From Trileptium ribeirensis (taxonomy: Eukaryota > Nematoda > Enoplea > Enoplida > Thoracostomopsidae), in the NCBI GenBank assembly GCA_030248225.1, contig JASANE010007249.1, forward strand, positions 79,480-143,479: DNA of 64,000 bases, written 5' to 3'. The first letter of the stretch is position 1. Each line of letters opens with the position of its first letter. This document shows positions 24,601 through 39,600 of the stretch, one piece after another. Made by a program: the position numbers and the translations under genes. The notes under the pieces were generated by a model. The model did no database searches. It was not told the DNA's origin and was given only the letters and a program-made list of their open reading frames with translations.

Positions 24601-27600
24601 ATAGAGCGTGTTCAACGTCACGCTACGAAACTCGTTCCATTGATCCGTCATTGGCCGTATAGTGAAAGGCTGAAGTTCCTCGGAATCCAAACCTTAGAAC
24701 AACGTCGGATTCGGGCAGATCTTATCTTAATACACAAAATGATTCATGGACTTACTGATCGCAACACAAGTGACTTTTTTAAACCAGGATGTGATAGCAC
24801 GCGTGGACATGACTTCAAATTAGAAACTATTGAAATACCACGTCTGAATGTCCGACGTCACTTTTTCAGTCACCGAGGCGTTAGAGCGTGGAATTCTCTT
24901 CCACCAACTGTTGTGGGAGCAGCTGGTCTTTCGTCGTTCAAGCGTGAACTCCATCGTTCCAATTTCTTTACTAATTAATTTTTTTTTCAATATTTTCACT
25001 ATTCATGCCTCGTTTTCTACGAGGCTCAATCTCCTCCATGTCGAAGGTGGATGCTCGTTCAGCGGATGCAACACACATGGATCCACAATATACACCTTCT
25101 GGGAGGGAGAAAAGGTGCGTATAAGGAAGCGGAGATAATTTCGACATGTTAGGACTCGATTCAGAGTAAAATTAATACGAGGACTATGCTAGAGTTGCAA
25201 CATTTGAACATGTGTGTCTCGACACGGTTCAAAGGCTAAATTATTACGCCAACTCGAATGTTTTTCCAAACAGATGCGCAATTCTCTAACTGGGCTCGAA
25301 CTCTAGTTTATGACATCGATATTTTACTAATTCCATAGTGCAACATTTCACGGAAAGTATAAGTATAGGAGCTCAGCGAGCTAAGCCATATTGTCTCGGA
25401 TAAGGGATTGAATCTGCGCTTGTGGAAACCGTAGAGGCCAACTATCTTTGCCGATACCCGTACCGGAGGGCGATCACGTTCGCATTGCTTTGCGGAAAGG
25501 TGGGCGAAAATTAATGAGGTGTGGGAGTATTCTCTCACCAACCGCGATGATACCAAGTATGATAAACACAGACCCTTCACCGTCTCGTGATGTCGTGTGA
25601 CTAACAACTATCGAGCGTTATTGACTATTCTACGCTTCCAAAATTAGGGGTCAGAAACCCACAGGGCAGTTCTGACCCCTGTCAAAGGGGAGGCCGTAAC
25701 TAGTGGTCAAGGGCGTCAAAATCATATTTTACAAAAATTGGTAAAATTTTAACAAAAATTTGTGGGAAATCAGCAACAATTTCGTACGATTTAAGCAAAA
25801 ACCAAACAAAATGGGCAAATTTTAGGAATAAATTGTGGTGGTCTAAACCGAAAATTTTTGGGTTCGGGTAAAGTGTGTCTTTTAAAAGGGTCACGCAGAG
25901 CCAATTAGGTTTCAGTTTCGCTCAGCCATATAAAAATCTCGGGATTTTACGAACATATTTGGTTTTGGCATAATTCTTGGATAAAACGAAAAATATGGAG
26001 CGGATATTACGATGTTATTGCGTTTTCATATGAATTATGGAGAGTGGTAGTAGATCTGATCCATGAAAGTTTTGTCCATATATTGTTTGCAACAAATTTC
26101 CCTAGGTTTTCAAAAATACGTATGTGAGAGCTGCGTGGTCGCGGTGTACAGAAATTTTAGAAATTCAGGCTTTCCGAGCACCAAAAATGCGCATATATGG
26201 TAATTTTGTTGGACTAATGCTTTGGTTAAATGTGGTTTCAGATGTGGGCTTTCCACCTGTAAAAATCACAAAACTATGAAAACTTAATTTTGAAGTTACT
26301 GTAATCTCTAAACCTGTACAATCTAGCGAATATAATCAACCTTGTGCGTTTCTGTGATTGTAGTTTTACCTCTGGTTTTAAAGCAAGCCAGTCAAACAGC
26401 TATAAAAATTCGTTTTGGCTTAACATAAACATCATGACTCTACAATAATTGTTTCACATAGTATACATAATTAAAGTTTGTAGTCTCTGTTATTGATGCT
26501 TTTACAGCGTTATTAACAATGCGCCTCTATGAATTTAGAGAAAATATATTTTAATTTTGTTTTAAAACTAAAATTTTTAGCTTTACTCGTGTTGGATGAC
26601 TATTGATTCCACTCAACGAGACAAATATTTGGTGGTTCATAAAGAGCCTGACCAAGCGACCGTTTCAAAAGTTACGGTTCATACGGTATTAAGCCCTTAC
26701 GAAAATATTTTGAAATTAGAGCAAACAGACCAAAATACAATGAAATTATCTACATTGTGGCAGAAGCAAGACTGAGGATTAATTTTGGTTGCATATCTAT
26801 ATATCAGGGAGTAACCGGAATTCCGGTTCCGGTTCCGGCGAAAATCGTGTTCCGGTTGCGGTTCCGGCAAAGGGCAAAAACCATACCGGAACCGGAATTC
26901 CGGTTTAAAAATTTTGTTTGAAATTTTTCACATTTTTGCTTCATCTGTGATCCAAACATATGTAATATATATTATACAATGATCAAACTCCAATACAACC
27001 GAGCCAAAGAAAAGATTAACTAACCAATTTGCCGTGTGAAACGTAAGTAGGGCACATAATTTTAGCAGGAATTTTTCATAATTACCTGCAGGAGTTTGTT
27101 AAATCAAAGCCACGTCGATGCTTGTAGCAGCTATTTTACACTTCCAGAAGTCTGTGGGATGCATTTGAATTAAACCGGTCCAACTCGGTAACAGAGTGTG
27201 GCTTACGCAGAAGTACTTAGCCTATGCTTGGCTAACATAAATTGCGTCAAGCACCAGCCGGTGCGCTTTAAACTTTGTAAATCAGGTGAAACTGAAGTAA
27301 CGTTATCTGCAACGCAAGCAGAAACTGCTTCCTTGGCAATGAACTGTATTTATTGAAACTGTGCGAGCAGCATCACCTGTGTGTCTCATCTATAGCATTT
27401 TGATTAGAAAGTTATCATCATTATCATCTAACTGACGGGCACTGTTTGTCCAACGCTAGCCTAAACAGTGTCTCTGAACACTGATCAGAAAATTACCTTC
27501 TATCTATTATTTTATCTTAGAATCATATAAACCAATAATTTTAAGTTTGCTACAGAAGAACATGCAACAAACGTATGTGTAGGAAAGGGAGGCGACTGGA

Positions 27601-30600
27601 GACAGATCGAAAGTGTGTATTCTACGCTCCAAGCTTTGTAAGCACATTCGATTTGACGCAGTATACGCAGTGGTATATAGTGGAAGGCATTTTTTTGCTC
27701 TGAATGTCCGAAAACCGACATATTTGATCGATAAATAAACATTATTAGCTTCCTCAGTCTCTTTAAAGTTTCAGAAAGGCAATAATACCATCGCAATACA
27801 TTAAGTTTAATGTAAAAGTTATTTTTAATGCATTTTAAATCCACTATACCTTCATTTCTTCCATCATCTGTTTTACTATATATAAATTTCGAAGACCAGG
27901 TTCCGGTTCCGGTTCCGGATCCGGTTTAAATGGACGGTTCCGGTTCCGGTAAATTTCGGTTCCGGTTATTCCCTGCATATATATAAGCGCTGTATAGACT
28001 TGATTGTTCTCGTTAGAAGCAGCAGTTTTTTCCATCAAACGTGTTCAAACTCATGCAAAAGCGTTTCAACTATGGATGGCGCGACAGCTAGCAAATATCC
28101 ACGAATGCGAATATCAATCATTGTCCGCCTAATATATATAATAATGTATTTTCATAATAATAATAATGTCATATATAGTGAGTTACTGTGTTACAGGCCT
28201 GTCCACGGCCCTTCGAAAAGTGGAGTGAAACTTCGGGGGCGCCCATGTTCATTCTGGGGGGAAATTAAAAGTGGGGGATAAATTTTACTTAAAAATAGTA
28301 AATATCCCCATATTTCCTCGCAGTTTTAATACCGTCAATGTATTTTCAAGCTAAAAAAATTATATTTTAGCATCACAAATAGTGGTAACTAACGATTAAA
28401 AAGCAATTTGCAAACAAAAAGCATAACTTTTCAGATATAAAAATTTTTTGGAATTAGTTGAATATGGGGGGTTTCGGCCGATTGGGGGAACGGACATGGA
28501 GGAAAATGTTACGAACATGGTTGGATTTGGAAAGTGGTGGTCCCCCATTCCCCCCTGTGGACAGGCCAGTGTTAGGATGTCTCAGACGAAATCAAGTACC
28601 GTATGGCAGCATTTCCTGGCCAAGGCACTGTCAGAAAAAGCGCGCTAAAATTTTCTTCGGAGAAAATCATACATTCTTGTTTTCATGTTTCTGGTTATTG
28701 GCAGCTCCCAAGAACGTACGCGTATGTATATACTCGGAAAAATTTATTTCATCACGAAACTTGTCCTTACTATACCGGATGCACTAGCTTTGCGTTCCGT
28801 TAATCTTGACCTTCAGTGGTTATACACACTGGCAAGATATGTTTCAACCAGCGCCCCAAATGTCTCTGTTCGGTCCGGCGCGGCATATAAATATGCAGCT
28901 TCAACGCTCCGTAGCATGGTTTTGGAAACCTGCCGAATTTTTTTACTTAAACCACCACATAAGAATCGTCATGCATTGTCTGCGACGCTGAAAATTGCGC
29001 CTCGTTTACATGGTCAGTCATTCGATAGTCGCATCAAAAATATGGCGAATACGAATGCGAACGTCTCATAGCATGCTGACATACGCCGCATCCTTAGCTT
29101 CAACCCATACACACGTAAATAGGTTCTAAAACTACATACATGCAGCTGCCTTTAAGCACACATGCACAAAAATTTGTTTATACTCATTTGTTTGCCAACG
29201 CGTGCGTTTTTGTGCAGTTAATTCTGTTCGTGACTGTAGCAGTATTTGCCCATGGCAATAACATCAGTCAGGTTTCACTTTAGCATATAATCGGTTTTGT
29301 ACTGCTATCCGAAAATTATTTCAGCGTTTAGTTTTAATCTGGCCGCTCTACAGAAGCAAATGGAGCCAGCCTGGGTTTAGAAGTTCTGATTTGGAGGATT
29401 TTCCTCAGTTTGGCTAGGGGATAACCGAGCCCCATATTAATCTGAAGTTTATGATTCCATGTTATCATATTTTCCATGCCTTTACAACATTGCCTCTTTG
29501 TAGCATATTATTTGACGTTTGAATATGAGTTCCAGCAGAACGGGCTTCATATTACTCAGGTGTCTATCGTTAGTTGAAATAAAATCAGTAACTGCTAGGC
29601 GCTGCTGTAACTGTGTTTGTTGGGTCGATTATTTTTGATGTCACTTCCATATACGTGGAGCAACCTCTGAAATGTTGGGGAGGTCGAACAGGCGGGCTGG
29701 GGCTGCTCTATCCCATTTGTGGAAAAGCCAGTTGTTTTTGCATTAATTTATCTGAGTTACAGCATAGTTTCAGGAACGATGGTCAGTTAAACCAATTTAC
29801 ATTAACTGTATGTCGATTCGATCGTCGGTCGCACTATACAAAGCGCTTGTCACGAATCTAGGATACGAATGGCCTGGCTCAAAAAACAATGTTTCACCTT
29901 GTGGTTTAAGTGTGATGCCCGAGATTGCTCGAATATTAGCTCGAAACTCTGCACGAGTGTAAGATTTCGTCGATATTGTGAAATAATTAGTTTTATCTCC
30001 TTTTACGGTGGTGGTTAATAATTTTTTGAATCATTAGGATAGTACATTCAGCGGTTATGCAAAGATATACACATAAAGATTTTGAATTTACTAATTCTAG
30101 TTTATACGAATAGCCTTTGTTAAAACACTACTATGCCTTTGACTGAGTATTAGTAGCTCGCAAAGAGATGGGAAACAGAGTGAGTGTGTCTTTTGCGCGC
30201 TTGCTGAGCATTTTGTCGTCCTAAATTCAGGTTCTAAGCCCGCTTAAAGTGTCATGATGGGAATTATACACCGACAGTACTTCAGTGACAACGCTACGGT
30301 CATCAACAGAAGATCTCTTCCCATGACTAAAGACAAAAGCTTTTGAAATTTATATATAAATCAAGATTTTTAAAAATTAAAACTTGAAGAGTGGTGTTTA
30401 TGTAGTAGGGCCCTATATACTTGCACTCTTTTGTTACTTTTATGGTATTTAGTGACCCTGATAGCCATTAGACACGTTCGATTAAACTACATACATCTGT
30501 ATCGGAAAAGTGGCGAAATTTGAGTAGTTTTGGTGCCAAAATTTACCAAATTTTGCACGACCACCGCCGCGCGGAGTGAACAACACATCCAGTATGGTGC

Positions 30601-33600
30601 GAAAACAATGAAACCTACATTTTAAGGAGTTAAATAACCGTATAGCCCCACAGTTTAAAATCCCAATAAGCAAAAACACTTGCCTTGAAAAAATGCTGTA
30701 ATTTTCGTCTTTGGGCGTATTTTTTGAGCTTTCGCTCATATCTCGAAAACAACAGCATTGTCAGCAAATGCACAACGGCAAAGATGCAGATCTCCGTGAA
30801 AGGATTCTGTTTTCTTCTGCGAAGACAATACCAAGATGTAGGGAGCGTAAGATATTACCCGGATGGCCAAATTTCAAAAACGTGACCCTTGACTACCATC
30901 CCATTTTGGCCCGGAAGACGTGGTCGACAGGTTTAGCCTCTAATAACAGGGGACAAACAGATTGAATTTGTGATAAAATAAAAAAATGAGAAGATCCATC
31001 CATCCGGTGATGACTTAATCTACACAGACGCACAAAAAAAGGATTTTTTTACGATTTTTCATTCGCTTTGCTTGCTCCGCTTCAATAATGCTCGAGATTG
31101 TTATAGTACTAGCTTAAAAGTCAGCATAAGTGGAACTAACGTATATTCGACATTGTAGTCTTATTTGGTTTATGTCTGACGCTTGTTGCTAATATTCTCT
31201 AATTATAACGTGGCTCAGTCGGTAGTCATTATAAATTATTTTGACTTAACTATATTTAAAACAAATGCTTTGCCGTCTCTCTGACTTTTCGGACCTAATA
31301 GCATAATTAAATTATCAAAGCCTGATGATGTTGGAAAATACTGCATGTTTATTTTGTTTAGCTTTTGGATAAATTCTTATTACATTTATACCGGTTTAAG
31401 AGTAACTAGATGTTTCGCACAAACCCTTGGGTTTGTATGATTTTGGGCACAAATGTTCAACCTGAAGCCTGTTATATTTTTATCTAGATGTTCCTATAAT
31501 TCAGCTCGCTAACATTTGTGAACCTGCATTATGTCTACTCTGGTATATAAATTCATCGTTTATCAATACATATCGATAGAACAAACGACATAGCAAATAC
31601 TTTAATCACCTTTCGTAGTGCCATAATGACTTGATATGTTAGGAACATCATTTATTTGCTTGAAACAAAAAAGAACTCCAAATGTAAAAATTCAGGTGCC
31701 GACGGGAGTTGAACACGCACCTTCCGGACTCGTAGGTCGGGATAACGCGTATTTTAATAAATGTGTACTCTTACATTACATTATTGTACTACATTACGTT
31801 GCGGGTTATTTGAACTGTTGTGCGAGTTTCCCAAAGTTTGTTTGAAACGCTGCACTAATATTCCAGTCTTATTCAGAGCGGAAACGAAGTAATTAAAGGG
31901 CAATAATAAACGGAGCGGGCAGACAGTAATTAACAACTATAAATTGGACCAATGTTGCAAACATAAAACACGGAAAACTAACTACCCGAATTTTAGATTG
32001 CTGCAGCAATTGTTTAGTGTACTCCAAGGTTACGCTGCAGCAGAGAAACAAGGGTTATTATTAGCTAAGGCAAACCCAACGGTAATAATACCTACTTTTC
32101 AAACAAAAATGATAAGAAATAAACGTTTTAAAATATTCAATAATGTGAGTCGGATGGTTGTTAAAATACACCAACGGTAATAATACCTACTTTTCAAACA
32201 AAAAAGATAAGAAATAAACGTTTTAAAATATTCAATAATGTGAGTCGGATTGTTGTTAAAATACACCAACGTACTGCTGTATATTGTCATCGTCAATATC
32301 AGATCGTTTTACATTCAACAAGAATTTCAAATAATAGCATCGCAATCGAAGTCGCTGCGCTCGTTTTCTGATGAAACATTAAAAAATTTCTAACTAATTC
32401 TTAAACCTTAATAAAAGTGGTCACTTCCTATATTTTCGAGCAATTTCTACACTACTTTGACAATTTTGTGTCGACGTTTTCTCTGAGTGTGCTGGGGTTA
32501 TAAATTCAGGGTCGTTTGCTTCGACGAATGTGGGGTATCCAAATATGGGTCGTAATTTTTTTCAACTGTTCATGCTAAAACGGCCTTTAATATTCTGGTG
32601 AAAATAGTTTGAAATAAAACTGGTATTTCAATATAAAATTAAATAAACCTAGTCACTGCCCTCACCTAGCCAGTGCTGCATTTCTAGATAATTTGACTTC
32701 AATATTAGTTGTTATTAATATAGGATCCTATGGTCTGCTTTATTTTTCGTTGACCCAAATTCACGGGTTCGGAAATGTATCAATAAAACGAAGCCACTGA
32801 TATGGGTCGAATTTAGCCAAATAATGTCGACTACATTGCCCCTATTCTGGGTCGAATTTAGCCAAATAATGTCGGCTACCTTGTCCCTATTCTAGAAACC
32901 TGGGTGTTATATAATAATCTGATTACTTACAACTATGTCGAGCTAATTGTTGTTGTCGACATGATGATACATATTGTACCTTTGAACATTTTTGACTCCG
33001 CGAAATTGTCGATGATTTGTTTACTGCTTCAGGTTAGTTGTTTTTGACGAAATCGATCAGTTGTGCTGTAAAAGCGATTCGAATTCTACGCTCAAACGAA
33101 TGTTTCAACTTCCCTTTATATCAGATAGTTGTGTGGCATGTGTTATTGGTGAGTTATTTTTCGCTTTATTTCGGAATAGCAAAGTATATCATGTATGTAT
33201 ATATTAATAATCAAGGTCGTCACAGTAATAATTAATTCTTCTTCAATGTGCGATAGAGTTTCTTGGACGAAAAAATGTTTTATTTGGGGATGATTCGCCA
33301 TAATCTATTTCCGCACAAAACGTGTTTGTAGCCAAACTCATTCTCTTGCAATTTTTTTACATAACACAGTGTTTAACTCAATGTTTGCTTAGCTAATTTC
33401 TCCTTGTCTCTAGATTTATATCCTTATGGTTGTCTAATTACCGATGAATTGGCTCACAAAACTACGAAAAAACCTAACACAGAAGTGGAAATTTGATAGA
33501 GGTTTTGTATTAATGGTTTGAATTTATATACTAATGTCGAAGGAATAAGTAATGTGAATGATTACAATGTTTCTTTTTATAGGCATATCAAATTCGTTAG

Positions 33601-36600
33601 ATCTCATGGACCGCAAGTTACCGTTTTCGAGTTCTAAAATCAGCAGAATTCATTTTAAACCGTACACGGCTGGACAAATCACAAAAATTATTACGTCGAG
33701 ACTATTGCAGGTAACGACAATATTGTTATTTATTGTTCTACGGTTCATATATTCATAGTCTTTCTACATCACTGGCGATTTGGCGCCAGTCAAGCTGAGA
33801 GTGGTAACGTTATATCTTTAAAGAAGAACAGATTAGTCGGGGTGGCAGACCTTTAATTTTTTAGGCTTGATATAGGCGAAAAATAAAGGTCCTAGCTTAG
33901 ACTAAGAAATAGGCTTATATCGATGACGGTACAACCCTCATACCTAACACCCCTCAACTTGGCTTTGTCCATCGATTTTCGGTTCATAAGTATCTTGCTT
34001 TGTTGTGTATATCTCTCCTTTTTCTCCGAATTAATTCACAGTATTGAAAAGATTTCGTGTATTCTAAGATAAAATTGATGTCGCAATTGCAGTGTACTAT
34101 CGGTGAATTATTTTGTGTACCGGTAAAACAATATTGCCGATATTTCGATAGCATGGATATTTATGTATTTTTTCCTCAGAAGCTTGTACGGTTTATAGCA
34201 TCAAAGAAAGATCCAAATGATATCCTCTTGGAATAAAACCCTTAGTTTTAGGCTGACGGAGATATCACTATGGATAACCGTATTTCCCAGTAGTCTTTCT
34301 GAATCTTTGGTTTCCAGTATGTAGCTTATTGGCATTTGTTGAAACTAGTTTATAAGGACTTACCTTAAAATTTAAGAAACTACTTCTTCTTAATGTCGAA
34401 ACTCTGGTCACAGATGTATTAACTGATACACTTTGTATTAACTGATACACTTTGACAACACTTAATGGCTTAGTGCATGGACCAATTTAAGAAGGCTGAA
34501 TCTGAACGGCGTGGATATATAATATGGTTAGTCGACAGTTAACTAATAACTACCTGGATAACTAAACAGAATTATTATGGCTGGTCTGTGTTCAGTAACT
34601 ATTTCGAAGTTCAATATTAAGCTTCTTGATTTCTTCAGTTTTGCAATTTTTTCAGCCCATACAAAAATTGTACAACTCTTTTTATAATTTTCTCCAGTGT
34701 ACAAAACGATGAAACGTTCAATATTTATAATTCACGAATATCAGGAATTAATAAAATCTAATACGTCATTTTTCACTATATAGTTCTTGCCTCTTCCTGC
34801 AGTGGATGCATATTACGCAAAAAAAATTGCGGACACTATTTTTAAACTTTGTAGTTCGGAAGGACTGCTCTTGAAAAAAGTTGTAGCTCTCGATGAGACG
34901 ATTCTCATTTATAGTAGAGCCTACTGAGTATAATAGCTATAGATAGAGCAAAATGTTTCTGGCTCCAGTGACCAGGCACGAGTCGAAATTTTACTTGGAC
35001 GCCGAATAACGAGATTTATTTAGCATTGTTATTAAGAGCACAATTTGAAATTCACAAATCGTATGTTTAAAAACTAAAATTAAAAAAGCATGATGTATTA
35101 TTCAGATACGTTGCTTTTATTGTTTAAATCAGTAAAAAATATAGATCCATTCCATGATTCAAGCGTGTGTATAAACTTGAACCTGCCAAAAATTGGCTGT
35201 TGTCAAAATTGAGCAATATTTAGTCTCCAGTGGCCACCTGCAAGGGTAAACCCATTATAGTTTTGAAAGAATAAAACCAACTTTTAGCGTATTAAATAAC
35301 ACTATTAGCCCATCGTTGACTGCTAATAGGCCAGAAACTAGCTGTGTCAAATTTTTGAAAATTTCAGTTTCTCAAACATTGGTTAAATTCATAAAAATGA
35401 GTAAAATTAAATATTTAGTAAAGTAACGTTATATAGTCAAGTTGTGGATTTGTAAAAAAGCTTTCATTGTTGACATGGAAATTTTGAAAAAAAAAAATAA
35501 ATTAAAATGTCAGGAGAACCCATATGACCACAATTACAGACTTTCCAATTCGTGTCGGTTCAGCGTTATTTTGGGCAATATTTCATTGGATCATTGGAAA
35601 CACATTAGCTATGTACACAATTAAATTCTACTAGGCGGTGCAATAATCTAATTAACATATAAAGAATGTACAAATTAAATATTAGTGTTATTTTAACGAT
35701 TGAATGAAAATTCATATACATGCCATACTAATGTTGTGGATTGCCTTATTATAATGTTAATGACGGACAAACAACAATATCACAATTGTCAGCGGGAATC
35801 TTGTTTGTATTTTTGCAGTGCAACTATTACAAATAGATCCACCGGACTCGTTGCCAGGCTTGTTTTAACCATTTTCGGCGCCCAAGAGGTAATAAAAGTA
35901 AGAATTCGGTCATACTCATGTACTTTACTTTACCCGATGTTGTGTTGGTTTTTCGGCCTACTCCACAAAAATTTTAGGAGTGCGCACACGGTTCTCTGCG
36001 GGATTGGTGACTCCGTCATTTCTTTGAGTTACTAACAGCTACGTGGTCGTCAGTAACCAATGATTTACACCAGGAACAGCAATCACCGCTACTCCAGTTA
36101 TTGTTGTAATTTCATTGGTTATTTTTGATCTTTGTTTAGCTAATAGCGCCACCAGAGTACCTGCACGCAATTCTTGAGGCATAGGTCTCAAATAACCACG
36201 TCATCGAATAAGACAAAGTATATGTGTATGACCTAATGTCATACTCTTCTATACAATTTTTGTAATGTACGCTTGACAAGAAACTTGTTATGGCCAGGAT
36301 AAAGCCATTTTTCTCACAATATTCTTTTAAGCATTAACAACTCATATTTTAAATCGTAAGAGTCCAATAGCCAACCATAGCGTCATTTTTCTGGACTAGG
36401 ACAATTTCTGAAAACTTACAGTTTTGGAGAAGGACACAACAGGGTTGTCGGTTTCAATTAAGTAGGGAATATTATTTAGTAACTTTGTGTGTATTTTAGG
36501 CTGAAGAAAATCTCGATCCCGCTGCGGTTGAACTATGTGCCCGAAAAATTTCAGCAGTTACCGGTGACATTCGTAAAGCTCTTGATATTTGCAAAGTTGC

Positions 36601-39600
36601 TGTTTCCGAATTGCGGAAATCAGCCGATGGAACCGTTACGATTGCTAGTAATTGTTTGTTTAGCATTGCCTTGAAGATTTTCCGAAGTTTGTTATATCTG
36701 GGTCATTGCCTTTTTGGTTTGGAAATGATTCTTTCAAATTTTATTTTGCATATTGTAGCAGCATAGGCTTTGTGATCATTGGCCTTCCCACGGAGGAGGT
36801 AGGGGGCTGAAGGTATTTCGGCGTCCATCTCCAGATGACCCTAGTTCAGTCCTCCAGGTGTCTGCACCACTGAAAATAGGGCAATTATAATATGTGATGC
36901 AAAAAATGTCATTTTTTATTATGGAACCAAAAAAGCCGTCATTTTTACCCTGGGGGGGGTCTAAAAATACTAAAGTTGTAGTCAATCGGTATGGCTTCAC
37001 TATGTAATTACTGTATATTTTCTGTGAATCCGCTATTTATGTATTTTTGCAGTTTTGAGTCCCCCGAGTCAGTGAGAAGTCTTCCAGTTCGACTTGAAGG
37101 GAAACCAATTATCTCGCCGACCCCCTCCCCCGCCAGGGGCGCCCATTTCGGTTTCCCCTGGTAATTTGGAGGCAGTTTGACAAAGTCAGATCTCGTGAAA
37201 AGAACTTGCTCAATATGGTACTAGCATTTGATTATAGAGGGTACATAAGTAGAATTTTATAGAGGACTATAAAGTAGTTTGACAAAGTCAGATCTCGTGA
37301 AAATACCTTACTAAATATAGAACTAGTATTTGATTATATAGAGGGTGCATAATTAGAATTTTGTAGAGGACTATCATACTCTTATAAGGCGTAGTGTAAC
37401 GAGGTGATCCACATGGTCAAGTCAAGTAATTTATAATATGCCAGGTAGTGGTCGGTAGTGACTGCAATACTTCACGGTTGTTTGCTGGGGTACTACTAGC
37501 TCACAGTTCTTGGTGGATATCGATTACTTCCCATAACGAAATCAGGGGCTGTCATTGATTCCTGTTGGGATACATAGGGAATTGCTAATGTTAGTGCTAA
37601 TTCGCATTAATAAAGCTAATTTGATTAGCCAGGAATGTCGATATATTAAATTCTTTTGTCCACAGCTTATATCTCCTTTTTCAGCGAAAGCCAACGTCCG
37701 TCATAAGACAAAAACTAGCACCGGAGCGTGCGTTTCGTCAACAGTCGTCGGCGTAAGTCATGTATTGAACGCTGTCAATCACGTTTACTGCTCAAAACTA
37801 CCTAAAGAATTGCCGTTGCAGCAAAAGATTATATTAGCTTCGCTACTCAAAATATCCAAACGCATATCAGGGCCGGTTAAGTTAAACACGGTAAGATATG
37901 ATTTTACTTGTTTTGAACATTTTACTTTAAAATTTTAGCTAACCACGACCCCCCAAGAAAACTTCATTTGTAAGTGTCGGAAATTCTCTTACTCATGGAG
38001 GCCATAGTTTTATGCATTGCATCTATTTATATACATAAATGTTTGTTAGGAGATTCTGAAAATGTATTGAACGTTTTAATTATTTACGGAGTTTATTTAA
38101 ATTGCTACTTGTAGAACCGATTGTAATCGATTTATTTTCATTGAGAAAAGCAGAAGTACATTTGTTTTAGAACATTGGCGTCAAAATATATTTCAATGGA
38201 ATCGTGTAAACATTGTAACATTATAAGTTTTATTATTATTCTCCCTGTGACCATAATTACATCCAAATGAGGTTCTAAGGAGATTTATTATAAAGATGTT
38301 TTGATGCGAAAGAAATGATTTTAGTGTTTAATAAATTGTAGAATTAATTTCAGAACCCGTTTCTTCTTTTATATACTCGGAACAAAGTTGAGTTTAAGGG
38401 ATTGTACTGAGTGTAGCTGTCATATTACACCATCGTTGTACACATCTAACAATGTGTTATATTTTGTGATTTGTCACAGGCTTTCATTTTAGCTTTTTAT
38501 GACGTATCGATCTTCATGCGCTGCAGTACATATCCCATCATGCAATCAGTCCGAAATTCTTGGTTTGTGTGAGTTGCTTGAAACTCAGGGCCTGCTGAAT
38601 ATTGTGCGATATAAAAGTGATGCATCGAACAGTAAAGTAAGTTAAGTCATTTTGATATTATTAGGTTTAATAGTTCATTTGACTATTATTTCTACTGTTT
38701 TGTAAGTTTTGTACGCAAAATTAATATTTTCATTATTAATTGTAGCAGTTTTGTTTTCAAATTTTCTTGAATTTTGCTAATGTATTTCGGTTTAACGATC
38801 ATAAACTACCACGTCGGTGCAATATCGGAGATGAACTCTCGAAATGTGTGCTAAGCGACAGGAACATACCTTGATGAAGAAGGCTACCGCTTGAAAACTA
38901 GTTTGTTTTACAGAGACAACTTTAGCACGCAATAGCCTAGTTCAGAAGATTGGCAACTTTGCCGCAACGTGTACAGTACCTGCCACAGCTGATTATCGCC
39001 TTACGAGCAATCGAAAAGCAAGCTCGCAACAACAAATTTCAAAATAAAATGTTATTTTTCTACGAGCAAGTAGTGAGCGGGCAGCCATCAATTGTGATGA
39101 GTTCTGTAGATGTTAAAAGTTTTAGCAAAAGAAAATGTAAAAATGCCCCTCTTGTCAAAAAGCTATATTTTTGAAAAATTTTATTCCTAAAGCAAAATTT
39201 TTTGAAGCAAAAATAACCCAATCAGGTACTTAGCATTGTGAGCGCCCTTCATGCGGTTTTTTTAGAAATTGAAAAACGCTGTAAATCAGACTTCGAAGTA
39301 TACTGTTGATCGGAGGGTGCCCCCATTTCATACGCTCAAGCAAAATCTCTGGTTTCGAAAGAAGTTGAATCCCCGCTAATGGTACATTTCAACGAATTGA
39401 GAGTCGTGTTGGTTGAGGATTTCCAGGAATTGGATTTATGTTTCATAGACTTGCAACTTCTCTAAATAATTTTTAGCATTTTGAAAGTTTTTAATGTGTT
39501 TCACAAAAATTGTTTGGACAGACATTCGCTTTAAGTATGAGAATTTGTTGAATTTTGCTACCCTCAGCTCATCATTTATGGAACTTGTTATTTTAAACGC

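Noticed and set aside
28685..29071. 128-codon frame in CDC6 intron 4
   Set aside because: Two other frames overlap it, no domain is visible, and it lies between a MITE and a CDC6 exon; treated as chance.
31944..32180. Candidate CDC6 exon with LLQQLFSVLQGY text
   Set aside because: Its splice phases do not fit exons 4 and 6, and the true exon 5 at 29774-29958 fits both in phase and homology.
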